Notes under the pieces: generated by a model | Databases searched by the model: none | Seen by the model: only the letters and a program-made list of their open reading frames with translations | Told to the model about the DNA's origin: nothing | Shown: piece after piece, positions 19,389-28,765 of the stretch | Position numbering within the stretch: position 1 is the first letter of the stretch | How the letters are laid out: the number at the start of each line of letters is the position of its first letter | From: Barthelona sp. PCE | Lineage: Eukaryota > Metamonada: BaSk clade | Reading direction: 5' to 3' | Assembly: GCA_040285745.1 (NCBI GenBank) | Contig: JAUFOR010000005.1 | Span: 310,001-374,000 of the forward strand | DNA: 64,000 nt | Translations under genes and position numbers: made by a program

Positions 19389-21422
19389 TTACTGTATCAT
19401 GTTAATCTCTTCATGACTAGCAAGTCTTAATTTCCTCAACCTTTCAACAATCTGAGACTCTAAACTTGATGTATCATGATAGTACTTGAGTAATCTTCGT
19501 AATTCCCAAGTGCTTGTGACTGGTTTGGGCACTTCCTTGCTTGATTTGTGCGTGATGCCACTCTGGACGCGCCTTGATCTTGCACTTGGCAATGTCAGTG
19601 ATGCAGATGTCACACGTGGAGACTTTGCAGCCTGAATACCGTGTGTGTTAAGCAGTGATGGGAATTTAAGGAAAGCTGGTGCGAATTTTTCCAGTACATC
19701 CTCGACACTAACATTTTCAACTCTGTCAAAAGCTGATGCAATCCTTAGAACTTCATAACTGTCACAACCAACCAAATTTTTGTATTTTCTCAGCTCAGTA
19801 AATAGTTTCATGACCAATTTATCAGCATTAAAGAATTCAAGAGTAAAAGAACCATCATCATTAACAAACGAAAAACAGAAACCATTATTGACCTCCACCT
19901 TATGAATTGTAGAATGTGACAGTGGGAAACGTCCAAGGACCAACAATTCATCCATGAAACAAATTGAGATTCCAGAATCATCACGAACAACAATATGCAT
20001 ACCTAATAAATCGTCGCTCAATGCGTATGTCGGTATTTTAAAAGCTGATTTATCGATTATTGCAAACTTCTGAGCATCTAACAATAGAGAATCGACGTCA
20101 ACCTCGTGATATGAAGAGTAATGGACGCTAGAGAACTGGAACCATCTGCTTAAGTTGTGCACACATCCGTTCACATCGGAAATCACCAAAAGAGTATTGG
20201 AACGACCGCACACAACGCTGACTATGTCTTCATAGTCACATGGGTGACGAAGAGTCGTTTTAAAAATCAGAAAAGCAAGATCATAAACGAATATTAATTG
20301 TTTAGTTAAAATAATGTAAAATCGATCACTTAAAATGGTTTTTTCAATAGAAAATGGAACAACAAACGTCTTAAACTCATGTTTAAAGAAATCAATACTC
20401 AGAACATAAACATGATCGTTGGAGCTCATGACAAATACAGAAGTTGGATGCTCACACTCAAAATCGATAGAGTTCTCAAACAAATCACGGTCTGACGACA
20501 ATGAACACTCGCGTACAACATAGTTTTCACAATCTAAATAGGCATCAAACTTATATTTGGCAACAAACTCCACATCAACCAGAACTTCTTCACTTTCCTC
20601 ACCTTGTGCTTCTTCCTTCTCCAAACTCTCCAAACGATGCAAGAGATCGTCGATGCGGAAGCTTAAGACCTGATCTGTCGTAATTATACAAGCGAAATAT
20701 CCCTCCAATCGAACATCAATCACTTTCTTCACTACTTCTTCTTCATCATTCTCCTGTTGTGGTTCCTCACTCTTATCCTTGTCGCGGGAGGATTTTTTCT
20801 TCTTTGACGACTTCTCCTCTTTCTTTTCTGTCTCTACTTCCTCGTTCTCTAAAAATGTAGAATTTTGTATTTTGCATAATTTCACCAATTTACGATCACA
20901 AAAGTTATAAAACACAATGAACTCTTCACATATCACCGCTATACTTAAATTCTGACTATTACCTCCAATAGAAATTTTTTTTCCTGGTGATGCTAATTGT
21001 TCTCTAAACAAAACTCTTCCTGATTGATCTACACCTACAAACCCTTTGTAATCATCCTCGAAATGACACACAATCATGTTGTCCGGTGATATCTTAAATT
21101 CTGGATCCTTTATATTGATTGTTGCATCACTAAACAATTCATGTAATTGTGTTGCTGCAGAATCATACAGTGCCTGCAAATTTTCCTGCTTCACGCTTCT
21201 TGATATGTGCTGTTCGACCTCGTCCATCACGTCAGCAATAATGTTTCTTGGAAATGGTGCTGTGCGCTCAGATGGAATAAAAAGATCCTCATCTGTTACC
21301 TTTGGTTTCGATCGGTCGACGATTTTAACCGGGGGGTCGGTCTTCTTTCGTGGTAGAACATAGTATCCTGATCTAGTTGAGAAATGAACGGTTGTTTCAA
21401 GCGGATTAATCCCCGTTGGCAT
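19389..21422 (-). CDS. Beta-propeller-like protein, possibly WDR93/CFAP297
   Basis: A 677-residue protein. The N-terminus is polar, followed by a helix (~50-80) after PFPRNIIADVMDEVE, then repeated beta-strand segments. An acidic/lysine-rich insert at ~210-235 interrupts them, and the C-terminus is helical. The layout (short tail, helix, single degenerate propeller, helical end; ~680 residues) is that of the ciliary protein WDR93, and the PFPRNII...EVE helix resembles its N-terminal motif. I treat WDR93 as a hypothesis only. The frame extends upstream to a GTG at 21539, but the first ATG is 21422. It is divergent from TSR1 with 122 nt between ATGs. Confidence 0.6.
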   Translation of the reverse strand: MPTGINPLETTVHFSTRSGYYVLPRKKTDPPVKIVDRSKPKVTDEDLFIPSERTAPFPRNIIADVMDEVEQHISRSVKQENLQALYDSAATQLHELFSDATINIKDPEFKISPDNMIVCHFEDDYKGFVGVDQSGRVLFREQLASPGKKISIGGNSQNLSIAVICEEFIVFYNFCDRKLVKLCKIQNSTFLENEEVETEKKEEKSSKKKKSSRDKDKSEEPQQENDEEEVVKKVIDVRLEGYFACIITTDQVLSFRIDDLLHRLESLEKEEAQGEESEEVLVDVEFVAKYKFDAYLDCENYVVRECSLSSDRDLFENSIDFECEHPTSVFVMSSNDHVYVLSIDFFKHEFKTFVVPFSIEKTILSDRFYIILTKQLIFVYDLAFLIFKTTLRHPCDYEDIVSVVCGRSNTLLVISDVNGCVHNLSRWFQFSSVHYSSYHEVDVDSLLLDAQKFAIIDKSAFKIPTYALSDDLLGMHIVVRDDSGISICFMDELLVLGRFPLSHSTIHKVEVNNGFCFSFVNDDGSFTLEFFNADKLVMKLFTELRKYKNLVGCDSYEVLRIASAFDRVENVSVEDVLEKFAPAFLKFPSLLNTHGIQAAKSPRVTSASLTLPSARSRRVQSGITHKSSKEVPKPVTSTWELRRLLKYYHDTSSLESQIVERLRKLRLASHEEINMIQ

Positions 21423-21544
21423 AATAATACAATATGACTGCCTTGCTGGTGCGAAAAAGATAAATACGACTGACTGAAGCCGTAGAAAGGGTACAAAAGG
21501 ATATAACAGGTCAGCTTTTGAATTTTTGCACCCTTTCACTTTTG

Positions 21545-23833
21545 ATGGCTCAGAAGAATAAGAAACAAAAGCCCAGGCACAAGTCGAAGCGCTCCCGTAA
21601 GCAAGAGAGTGGAGGCCGATTGGACAAACAGTTCAATGTTGGTAGCAAAGCTATCGCTCAGTCTAAGGCGAGCAGAAGGAACAAGACGTCCCAAAAACGA
21701 CACAACAACAAGCAGAAGTTACTGGAAAGTAGGAGGAGTAACGCTCCTCGTGTAACGGGTATTGTTCCACTCAGTGAGAATATTGATACACGTGAAACAC
21801 TCGTGTGGCTCACTCAGGGCAACATGGATTCCATTGAAGAGGGAGAGCTCAATTTCCACGAGCCAATCACATATGAGTCCACACCCATAACATTTGTCGC
21901 TTGTGACACAAGTCTTCAAGATATTTTAGATGTCTCATTGTACTGCGATGTTATATTATTCGCCGTTGATGCGACAGAGGGTCAAGACGCATTTGGTAAA
22001 CAAGTGCAGCAAATGCTGGAGCATACTGGTGTTTCCATCGCCATGATCTGTTTATTAAATATGCACACAATCCCCAAGAAACAGCACGCTCAGATGCGCA
22101 AGGATGCGCTGGGTATCATTGATTCCTCCTTTGCAGGAAAACTACGTGTTTTTACCCAACCTCCCATTGATGAATTCCCTACTCAACTGTCTGATTTTCG
22201 TAGCTTCCACCGATTCGTTACTGAACAGAGAGTCGTCGAGCCCCTCGCGTGGCGTGAGGAAAGAGGGTATCTCGTTGGTCATGAAGTTGAATATGAACCT
22301 GATGAAGAAGACGTTGGCTTTGGTACGTTGCAAGTGAGCGGTTTCGTAAGAGGAGCTCCTATCACAGCCAACAACCCCGTACACCTGATGGGCTACGGAG
22401 ACTACGCAATCAAGTCAATCGAGGTAGTTCCTGCGCCGTTTGGATCGAAAAAGACCAAAGAAGAGAGAGTTTATGAACCAGAAGAGGAGGTAGATATGAC
22501 AGCCTTCTATGACGTCGATCTCCTCAACCAGGAGCAAACGTGGCCCACTGCTGATGAGATCCTCCGCGCTGAGAAGGAACAGAAGGAGATGAAAGCCCGA
22601 TTCATATATGGTGATGAACGTCTTGATAAGAGTGACGACGAGGAAGAAGAAGAGTTCGAGGACGAGGAAACACTGAAGAAGCGCCGTGAGATGATGGAAC
22701 TTGAGGAAGAACTGATGGACGCATACGCTGATTCTGACTTTGAGCCAGAAGAAGATGAGGGTAAAGAAGACTTGAAGGAATGGGAACTCGCTCTCCAGTC
22801 ACAGGTTGACTACGCACAGCGCTCGTTATTGGAGTCAGCTCCGCAAATGGAGAAAAGAAGTCATGAAGATTTGGAGTGGCCCGATGAAGTCGATACACCG
22901 CTCGATGCTCGTCTCAAATTCTGTCAATACAGGGGTCTGGAGTCCTTCCGCCACAGCAGATGGGATCCTTCTGACGATCGTCCAACAGACTACCAAAGAA
23001 TATTTGAATTTGACGATTTCTCACAGGCTCGTCTACACACACTTAAAGCATCCATGTTTAACCCAATTGAGGTCGGGAGCTTTGTCGTTGTTACCATTGA
23101 AAAGGTACCAGCAATCGAGACATGGCCGATTATGTTCTTTTTGAACCCACATGAGCATAGATGGAGTGTAATTCATGTTAACATGAAACTACACGATGAG
23201 GTTGTTGACTCAATTGAGCTAGGCTCTTCTTTCTCTCTACAGATGGGTTTCAGAAGGTTTAACATCAAACCGGTTATTTCAGAGACTGTGCGCAACTGTA
23301 GAAAGCGTAAACTTGCACGATTCATGCACCCTGGTAAGGACTACCAGTTCACTTTCTACGCCCCAATCAGCTTTTCACAGGTTCCAGTCATGACGTTTGA
23401 TGAAGAAGGAATTCAAGCCTTTGGTACCTTCCATGACGTTAACCCAGATGCTCTCGTCATTGAACGTGTTATCTTTACTGGTTACCCATATCGCATGAAG
23501 AAGAGAACCATTGGAATCAGAATGATGTTTTGGAAAGCCGAAGATATTAAATTCTTCAAAAGTGTTAATCTATGGACAAAGGATGGTGCACAAGGTCGTA
23601 TTAGTTCCAGTATCGGTCTTTATGGTCGTTTCAAAGCTATGTTTGATCGTCCTGTCAACGCTAACGATACAATTTGCATGTCCATTTACAAGAGAAGTTT
23701 CCCAAAGTGGGAGGATACAGAACAGGTTCTTATTAAGGAACCTCGTGTTGTTATCGGCAATCATGATGAACGGGAGCGTATTGTTGTTGAAGATCGTTAT
23801 GAGGAGTATGACATGATGATGGATATGGAATAA
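21545..23833 (+). CDS. TSR1: TSR1, 40S ribosome biogenesis factor
   Basis: A 762-residue relative of the translational GTPases that caps pre-40S particles and blocks premature subunit joining. The basic N-terminus (KNKKQKPRHKSKRSRKQ) and the KQFNVGSKAIAQSKASRRNK segment are Tsr1 hallmarks. The G-like domain (~60-190) lacks P-loop and NKxD motifs, as in known Tsr1. An acidic insert lies around 335-410. The C-terminal BMS1/TSR1 domain contains MHPGKDYQFTFYAPI and GYPYRMKKRTIGIRMMFW. The ATG at 21545 starts the basic tail directly; an in-frame extension back to 21518 is unlikely. Confidence 0.95.
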   Translation: MAQKNKKQKPRHKSKRSRKQESGGRLDKQFNVGSKAIAQSKASRRNKTSQKRHNNKQKLLESRRSNAPRVTGIVPLSENIDTRETLVWLTQGNMDSIEEGELNFHEPITYESTPITFVACDTSLQDILDVSLYCDVILFAVDATEGQDAFGKQVQQMLEHTGVSIAMICLLNMHTIPKKQHAQMRKDALGIIDSSFAGKLRVFTQPPIDEFPTQLSDFRSFHRFVTEQRVVEPLAWREERGYLVGHEVEYEPDEEDVGFGTLQVSGFVRGAPITANNPVHLMGYGDYAIKSIEVVPAPFGSKKTKEERVYEPEEEVDMTAFYDVDLLNQEQTWPTADEILRAEKEQKEMKARFIYGDERLDKSDDEEEEEFEDEETLKKRREMMELEEELMDAYADSDFEPEEDEGKEDLKEWELALQSQVDYAQRSLLESAPQMEKRSHEDLEWPDEVDTPLDARLKFCQYRGLESFRHSRWDPSDDRPTDYQRIFEFDDFSQARLHTLKASMFNPIEVGSFVVVTIEKVPAIETWPIMFFLNPHEHRWSVIHVNMKLHDEVVDSIELGSSFSLQMGFRRFNIKPVISETVRNCRKRKLARFMHPGKDYQFTFYAPISFSQVPVMTFDEEGIQAFGTFHDVNPDALVIERVIFTGYPYRMKKRTIGIRMMFWKAEDIKFFKSVNLWTKDGAQGRISSSIGLYGRFKAMFDRPVNANDTICMSIYKRSFPKWEDTEQVLIKEPRVVIGNHDERERIVVEDRYEEYDMMMDME

Positions 23834-23893
23834 ATCACAAAGATGAACAGGCATTTTTACCCCCTTACAATAAGTTTGTATTCAGCAGAAAGG

Positions 23894-24169
23894 ATGTCAG
23901 ATACAGAGAAGCCGCTGAGTGAGATAGTTGATGAAACCGTTGAACAGATACAAGAAAATGTAGATGTTGAATCTCATCAAGAAGACGATGAATCTACTGA
24001 AGACATCGAGAATAAGGAGCGCAAACCTCTACCCAGGAATTGGAAGGAGTTACCATCGGGAATGAAGAAGCTAATGTACGTTTTTTTTGTTTTTGTGATT
24101 TTATTTTTTATCGCAATGTGGGGCGCTTTTAAATTGCTTCGCATGAAAGCTAATGGTGAGATTTCATAG
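23894..24169 (+). CDS. Small single-pass membrane protein, unknown
   Basis: A 91-residue protein: an acidic, low-complexity N-terminal half, then a short PLPRNWKELPSGMKK stretch, one hydrophobic helix (~62-83) and a short basic tail. The layout suggests a cytosolic acidic domain with a C-terminal anchor. An earlier in-frame ATG at 23843 would add 17 residues, but it lies only 9 nt after the TSR1 stop, leaving no room for a promoter, so 23894 is preferred. No family recognised. Confidence 0.6.
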   Translation: MSDTEKPLSEIVDETVEQIQENVDVESHQEDDESTEDIENKERKPLPRNWKELPSGMKKLMYVFFVFVILFFIAMWGAFKLLRMKANGEIS

Positions 24170-24221
24170 TCCATCACTTAAGACATGGAAGAAAAAGAAT
24201 AAACAGTGCAAAATTAATTTT

Positions 24222-26168
24222 TTACTGAATCAGAGCTAAAGCACGGGCCTTGACGTTCTCAACTGTGAAGCCAAACTTCTCAAAGACTAACTTGGCGGGA
24301 GCAGAGGCACCATAGCTCTCCATACAGACAACATCTTGGGCGTATCTCCACCATCCCTGACCGACACCAGCCTCAACAGCGAGCACGGGGAGTTCACCGA
24401 TGACGCTCTTGATGTACTCGGCATCCTGGTCCTGGAAGAGATCAAGGCAAGGAATAGAAACAACTCGAGCATCGATTTCAGCAGCCACCTTAACGGCCAG
24501 CTCAACCTCTGAACCAGTTGCAAGGATTGTGACCTTGGCATCTTCACCTTCCTGAAGAACATAACCACCGCGCATGGCCTTTTCATATGAAGAACCATCC
24601 AATTGAGGTAAGTTTTGACGTGATCCTGCAATGACGCAAGGAGTGGCCTTTTCAGCAGTCATGGCCTTGAGAGCGTGTGCGTACATGGCAGCAGTTTCAC
24701 GACCGTCGGCAGGACGACAGAAATGAAGGTTGGGAAGAGAACGGAGTTGTGCGAACGTTTCGACAGGCTGATGGGTGGGACCGTCTTCACCGACTCCAAT
24801 TGAATCGTGAGTCATGATGTACAGAGCTGGATAATGTGAAAGAGCGGCAACACGTATGGCACCGAGAGCATATCCAGCAAAGACAAGGAAAGTGGCACCG
24901 AAAGGAAGGAAACCACCGTAAACACCCATTGCATTAACGATGGCAATCATGGCGTGCTCACGAACACCGAAACGGATCTCGCGCCCAGAAGGGTTGTTCT
25001 GCTGGAAAACACCAGCGTTAAGCTCAGTCTTGTTAGACTTTGTCAAGTCGGCAGAACCACCAACAAGACCAGGGAGCAATGGAGCCAACAACTTAAGCAT
25101 CATCTGGCTTGTGTTACGGGTTGCAATGGGCTTCTCCCCCCAGTCCATAGTTGCCAATTTCTCAAAGATGGACTCTTCAATCTGACCAGACATACGCTGT
25201 TCTAATTCAACAGCGAGTTCAGGGTATCTGTTCTTGTAGCTCAACCAGCGGGTCTCCCACTCGATGTAGGCTTGGTGCCCACGTTCTTGAGCAGCTTGAT
25301 AGCAATCGCGTGTTTCGGCGGCAACATGAAGAGTTTCAACTGGGAAGCCCCATTCAGCCTTGAGGCGATCGAGGTCGTCCTTGATGGGGGATCCGTGGAC
25401 ACCGGGTGTGTCCTGCTTCTCAGCACCAAAACCAATCGTTGTCTTAACAGCAATCAAGACAGGCTTACCGCTAACATATTGGGCCTTGCGGATAGCTTCT
25501 TCGATACCATCATGGTCGTGATCACCATCAGCAACAACAAGCACTTCCCAACCGTAGGCGGCGAAACGCTGCTGAACAAATTCTGTAAAGGAAACGTTAG
25601 TGTGACCGTCGATTGTGATGTGATTATCGTCCCAAAGAGCAACAAGGTTGTCAAGACCGAGATGACCAGCAAGTGAGCATGCTTCCGAGGCAACACCCTC
25701 CTGCATACAGCCATCACCGAGCATACAATAAACCTTGTGATCAAAGAGCTTGGTGTCATCCTTGTTGTAACGTGCAGCCATCATCTTCTGAGCAATTGCA
25801 AAACCAACGGCGTTGGAAATACCCTGACCAAGAGGTCCTGTTGTGACTTCTACACCAGGACAATGGTTCCACTCGGGGTGTCCAGCAGTGAGGGATCCCA
25901 TCTGACGGAATTGGAGCAGATCCTCACGGGTGATATAGCCCATAAGATAGAGCTGGGTGTATAGCAGAGCGGATCCATGACCGTTTGACAAAACGAAACG
26001 ATCGCGGTTCCACCACTTCTGATTGAGACGATCAATGTTCATGATCTTGCTAAAAAGTGCGTGGGTGATACCTGCAGCGCCTAAACAAACACCAGGGTGT
26101 CCAGAATTGGCAAGATTGGGTAATTCAGCAGACAAAAGTCTGACGTTGTTTACGATATCAATACTCAT
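24222..26168 (-). CDS. TKT: Transketolase
   Basis: A 648-residue, full-length thiamine-diphosphate enzyme of the non-oxidative pentose phosphate pathway that moves two-carbon units between sugar phosphates. Visible motifs are NSGHPG (residues ~21-26), GPLGQGISNAVG, the ThDP/Mg motif GDGCMQEG with WDDNHITIDG, and the second-half HDSIGVGEDGPTHQPVE. The C-terminus ends ARALALIQ and there is no obvious targeting peptide, so it is probably cytosolic. Codon use is richer in C-ending codons than most neighbours, as expected for high expression. Ribulose-phosphate 3-epimerase of the same pathway lies about 21 kb away and is not co-transcribed. Confidence 0.97.
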   Translation of the reverse strand: MSIDIVNNVRLLSAELPNLANSGHPGVCLGAAGITHALFSKIMNIDRLNQKWWNRDRFVLSNGHGSALLYTQLYLMGYITREDLLQFRQMGSLTAGHPEWNHCPGVEVTTGPLGQGISNAVGFAIAQKMMAARYNKDDTKLFDHKVYCMLGDGCMQEGVASEACSLAGHLGLDNLVALWDDNHITIDGHTNVSFTEFVQQRFAAYGWEVLVVADGDHDHDGIEEAIRKAQYVSGKPVLIAVKTTIGFGAEKQDTPGVHGSPIKDDLDRLKAEWGFPVETLHVAAETRDCYQAAQERGHQAYIEWETRWLSYKNRYPELAVELEQRMSGQIEESIFEKLATMDWGEKPIATRNTSQMMLKLLAPLLPGLVGGSADLTKSNKTELNAGVFQQNNPSGREIRFGVREHAMIAIVNAMGVYGGFLPFGATFLVFAGYALGAIRVAALSHYPALYIMTHDSIGVGEDGPTHQPVETFAQLRSLPNLHFCRPADGRETAAMYAHALKAMTAEKATPCVIAGSRQNLPQLDGSSYEKAMRGGYVLQEGEDAKVTILATGSEVELAVKVAAEIDARVVSIPCLDLFQDQDAEYIKSVIGELPVLAVEAGVGQGWWRYAQDVVCMESYGASAPAKLVFEKFGFTVENVKARALALIQ

Positions 26169-26461
26169 GTTGATTAAATGTTTAACAGTACTATGCGAAA
26201 GAAAAAGGAATAAAACCTCAAAACATGGTCAATCATTAAAAAAACTTGCTCCTGTTAATTTTCAACAAAAAGACTTGCTCTGTGTGGTGCATTCCCAATC
26301 AATAATATGGAATTCAATATAAAAAAAGGAAATATCCATCATACAATCAACAATTTTTTATTTACTCACAAAACACAACGTTGTATTAGAAAATGTTAGC
26401 TGATGTGGTTTTCACCACGCGTTTCGAGATCACAAAAGCTGGCAAAAAGCCTTATAACTCC

Positions 26462-26704
26462 TTAATCACTCTTCTCTTTCTGAGCCTTGGCCTTCTTACG
26501 CTTAGCGTTCCATACATAGAAAAATACAAAGGCAACGCCCAAAATCGCAAGAGGCACAGGTGCCCAGGCAAAACACTTACAAGGAAAGTACTTGTGCAAA
26601 CATTCAGGAATAAAATCGGGAAGTAACCAAGCAGTATAATAAACTGCAACGACTATGGCGAACAGCATCAACACTGCTCCGATTGATTTGGTTACAATGC
26701 TCAT
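26462..26704 (-). CDS. DPM2: DPM2, dolichol-phosphate mannose synthase regulatory subunit
   Basis: An 80-residue protein with two membrane helices (~5-28 and ~48-68), the motif YYTAWLLPDFIP, HKYFP between helices, and a lysine-rich cytosolic tail. This matches DPM2, which stabilises the dolichol-phosphate mannose synthase catalytic subunit in the ER and supports N-glycosylation and GPI anchors. The length matches animal DPM2 (84). The short C-rich loop (FPCKCFAW) is a local variation. The true ATG at 26704 is divergent from the ENKD1-like gene. Confidence 0.9.
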   Translation of the reverse strand: MSIVTKSIGAVLMLFAIVVAVYYTAWLLPDFIPECLHKYFPCKCFAWAPVPLAILGVAFVFFYVWNAKRKKAKAQKEKSD

Positions 26705-26868
26705 AATGATGTTGAAAAGAGTCAGAAATATACAACAAGCTTTTCTATTCTATCTGTAAACGATTCCTACATCTACAAATATTGTGTACACGTTACTGTC
26801 AACTTTAAGATCATACGCTATACAAAACAAGTTATTTTGGGATGTTTTGTTTTTTTCTACCCAGTCCA

Positions 26869-27681
26869 ATGTACCCCAGAAAAGCAGCTCAAAAAGACAA
26901 CGTCGGGGAGATCCTCAACCCTAAACGCCCAACGAGTGGTCGCAATTTTAATAGAGAATACAGAAAAAGCCTTAAGAACCTCGCTACCCAAAAGAAACAG
27001 GAACAAGAGCAAACTACACGTAGGTCAACCGCACCTTTGAGCAAGTTAAAGCAGTTTACAGCTGTTGAATCTCGTGTTAAACAGCAACTCACTGCGCGCT
27101 CCACTGCGTCAGAAGAAGGTAATACTAATTTCCTCACAAAGGGATGTGCAGAACGTCGTCGCGAGGAGCAGACACGTGCAAACCGCGAAAAAGCAAAGTC
27201 AGTTCGTGAAGAACGCCTTAACGCTACTAAACCAGCTTTACCTGTTAATGAACCATTGAAGCAGGAGAAGAAGGAGGAGGTTAACTATGTTGAACGTAAT
27301 CGTTTACTTGTCAGCACATATAAGCAATCAACAACAAATGATCAGAACGAAGAATATCACAATCCAGGTGAATTACCTGAATTTTATTCCACCCGCAAGC
27401 AGGAAAGGGAGCAGGAAAGGGAGCAGATGTTGTTGAATAGCCAAAGAGAAGAATTACCACCTGGTATTCGTAGGATGACAGAAGCTGAACGCCAAGATAC
27501 ACTATCCTCTCTCAATGGCCGCATCCAGGAGCTCGAGGATGCCCTCAAAACGTTTCCTTTGGGTGAATTAAGCATGCGCAACCAGAAGAAGAAGACTGAA
27601 ATAGAACACTCATTAACTGAGTTAAATGAAGCTTTAACAATATTTGAGGCACCAATTGTATATGTAAACATGGACGAATAG
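26869..27681 (+). CDS. ENKD1: Enkurin-domain protein (ENKD1-like)
   Basis: A 270-residue basic protein. The C-terminal ~75 residues form an enkurin domain: GIRRMTEAERQDTLSSLN, a coil, KKKTEIEHSLTELNEAL and a terminal FEAPIVYVNMD. The N-terminal part has RPTSGRNF and the VESRVKQQL segment, which recall ENKD1, a centrosomal/ciliary microtubule-binding protein. An earlier in-frame ATG at 26842 would add a hydrophobic nonapeptide; the start at 26869 is chosen because the basic tail begins there. The stop is separated from the convergent INO80C stop by one nucleotide. Confidence 0.85.
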   Translation: MYPRKAAQKDNVGEILNPKRPTSGRNFNREYRKSLKNLATQKKQEQEQTTRRSTAPLSKLKQFTAVESRVKQQLTARSTASEEGNTNFLTKGCAERRREEQTRANREKAKSVREERLNATKPALPVNEPLKQEKKEEVNYVERNRLLVSTYKQSTTNDQNEEYHNPGELPEFYSTRKQEREQEREQMLLNSQREELPPGIRRMTEAERQDTLSSLNGRIQELEDALKTFPLGELSMRNQKKKTEIEHSLTELNEALTIFEAPIVYVNMDE

Positions 27682-27682
27682 C

Positions 27683-28045
27683 TTAAGTTAACTTTGCTGC
27701 TGCTTTTCGAAGGGCCAAAAATTCTTCAACCTCGACACCGCTTAGTTCCTGTATGAACTGATATACACGTGCGTTGGCATAGTATAACTGTGATTTTGGA
27801 TCCTTGTACCTGCCCTTATCGCCTGTAATATCACATAAAAACTGTTTAGGTTTGGTTGATGCTTTAGCAGCAGTTTTTGAATACGAAACAGTTATTTCTG
27901 GGTGTTTCTTTAGCTTCTTGTTCATTGCCTGAATATATGATTTACGAGCTTTGTTTCGAAAACGAGAATTACGCTTCTTCCTTTCCCAATTATCAGCTTT
28001 AAAGGTTTTGCACTTCTTTAGCTCTTCCTTCGTACATGAAACCAT
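27683..28045 (-). CDS. INO80C: INO80 complex subunit C / IES6 (YL1-C domain)
   Basis: A 120-residue basic protein whose residues ~62-105 form a YL1-C domain: KPKQFLCDITGDKGRYKDPK followed by SQLYYANARVYQFI. That layout (short basic N-tail plus terminal YL1-C) is INO80C/Ies6, which anchors Arp5 in the INO80 chromatin remodeller. VPS72/SWC2 shares the domain but is much longer and acidic. The start ATG at 28045 is unambiguous. Confidence 0.88.
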   Translation of the reverse strand: MVSCTKEELKKCKTFKADNWERKKRNSRFRNKARKSYIQAMNKKLKKHPEITVSYSKTAAKASTKPKQFLCDITGDKGRYKDPKSQLYYANARVYQFIQELSGVEVEEFLALRKAAAKLT

Positions 28046-28087
28046 GCCCTTTCAAACAAAATTATCCGAAAATGGTTAAAAAAATAT

Positions 28088-28714
28088 TTACACTAGACAT
28101 CCAATACGATTACGAAACAGAAGCATAAAAACAATAGTTCCAACCCGATTGAAGTGGTACTCGAATATGAGTGTTGAAATTTTCTTCAACATTGGTTTAT
28201 CCTTCTCAAAAAACAATACAGGTAATCGTATCAACAGCCAATATATACTATGATGCAATTGGGGAACTTTCTCGAACACAGTGAACGTTTGAAGACATGA
28301 GCAAGCTGGATATTGTAACAAAACACACATAAAAAATGCTGGAATTATTGCCATAATAAATGCAAAAAATCCCCATAATAAACTCATACTACGTTCTTTT
28401 TTCTTTCCAAATAGCCGCATCGGGTCCAGTCTGTCCAAAATACCACTGCTCAATATCGTATCTAAATCAATACGCCCTGTACTCATAATTTTCATTAGTG
28501 CATGAAACAAATTACCATCCATCTCGGGAAAAGGATCTTGTGTGAGTGAATTGTTGTTCACATTCGGGTTCCTATTAACCAAGTCTGTGTTTTCAGCATT
28601 TTGATCAACACTATCTTGTGTTTCCTCAATTGCTCGCAATTCCTTCAATCGAAGCTCCCGCTTTTGCTGCCTTTTAAGCAGCCTTTCCCTACGTTCATCA
28701 GCTGAAAGTGGCAT
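28088..28714 (-). CDS. Membrane protein, possible GET2/CAMLG tail-anchor receptor subunit
   Basis: A 208-residue protein. It opens MPLSADERRERLLKRQQKR, an extreme N-terminal basic ERR motif as used by Get2 and CAMLG to capture the GET3 targeting ATPase. A polar linker follows, with two or three hydrophobic segments in the C-terminal half (~111-134, ~155-170, ~188-202). This is the Get2/CAMLG topology. The identification rests on layout and the ERR motif only. The frame upstream of 28714 opens only from TTG. It is head-to-head with the GcvPA gene, with 51 nt between the ATGs. Confidence 0.5.
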   Translation of the reverse strand: MPLSADERRERLLKRQQKRELRLKELRAIEETQDSVDQNAENTDLVNRNPNVNNNSLTQDPFPEMDGNLFHALMKIMSTGRIDLDTILSSGILDRLDPMRLFGKKKERSMSLLWGFFAFIMAIIPAFFMCVLLQYPACSCLQTFTVFEKVPQLHHSIYWLLIRLPVLFFEKDKPMLKKISTLIFEYHFNRVGTIVFMLLFRNRIGCLV

Positions 28715-28765
28715 TAAACGTTGTAACGATTGTTTCACTCTTTTCTTCCATTTCAAACATTTGAT

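Noticed and set aside
23843-23893. Upstream ATG of the small membrane protein
   Set aside because: Only 9 nt after the TSR1 stop; no room for a promoter, and the added residues are unlike the acidic domain.
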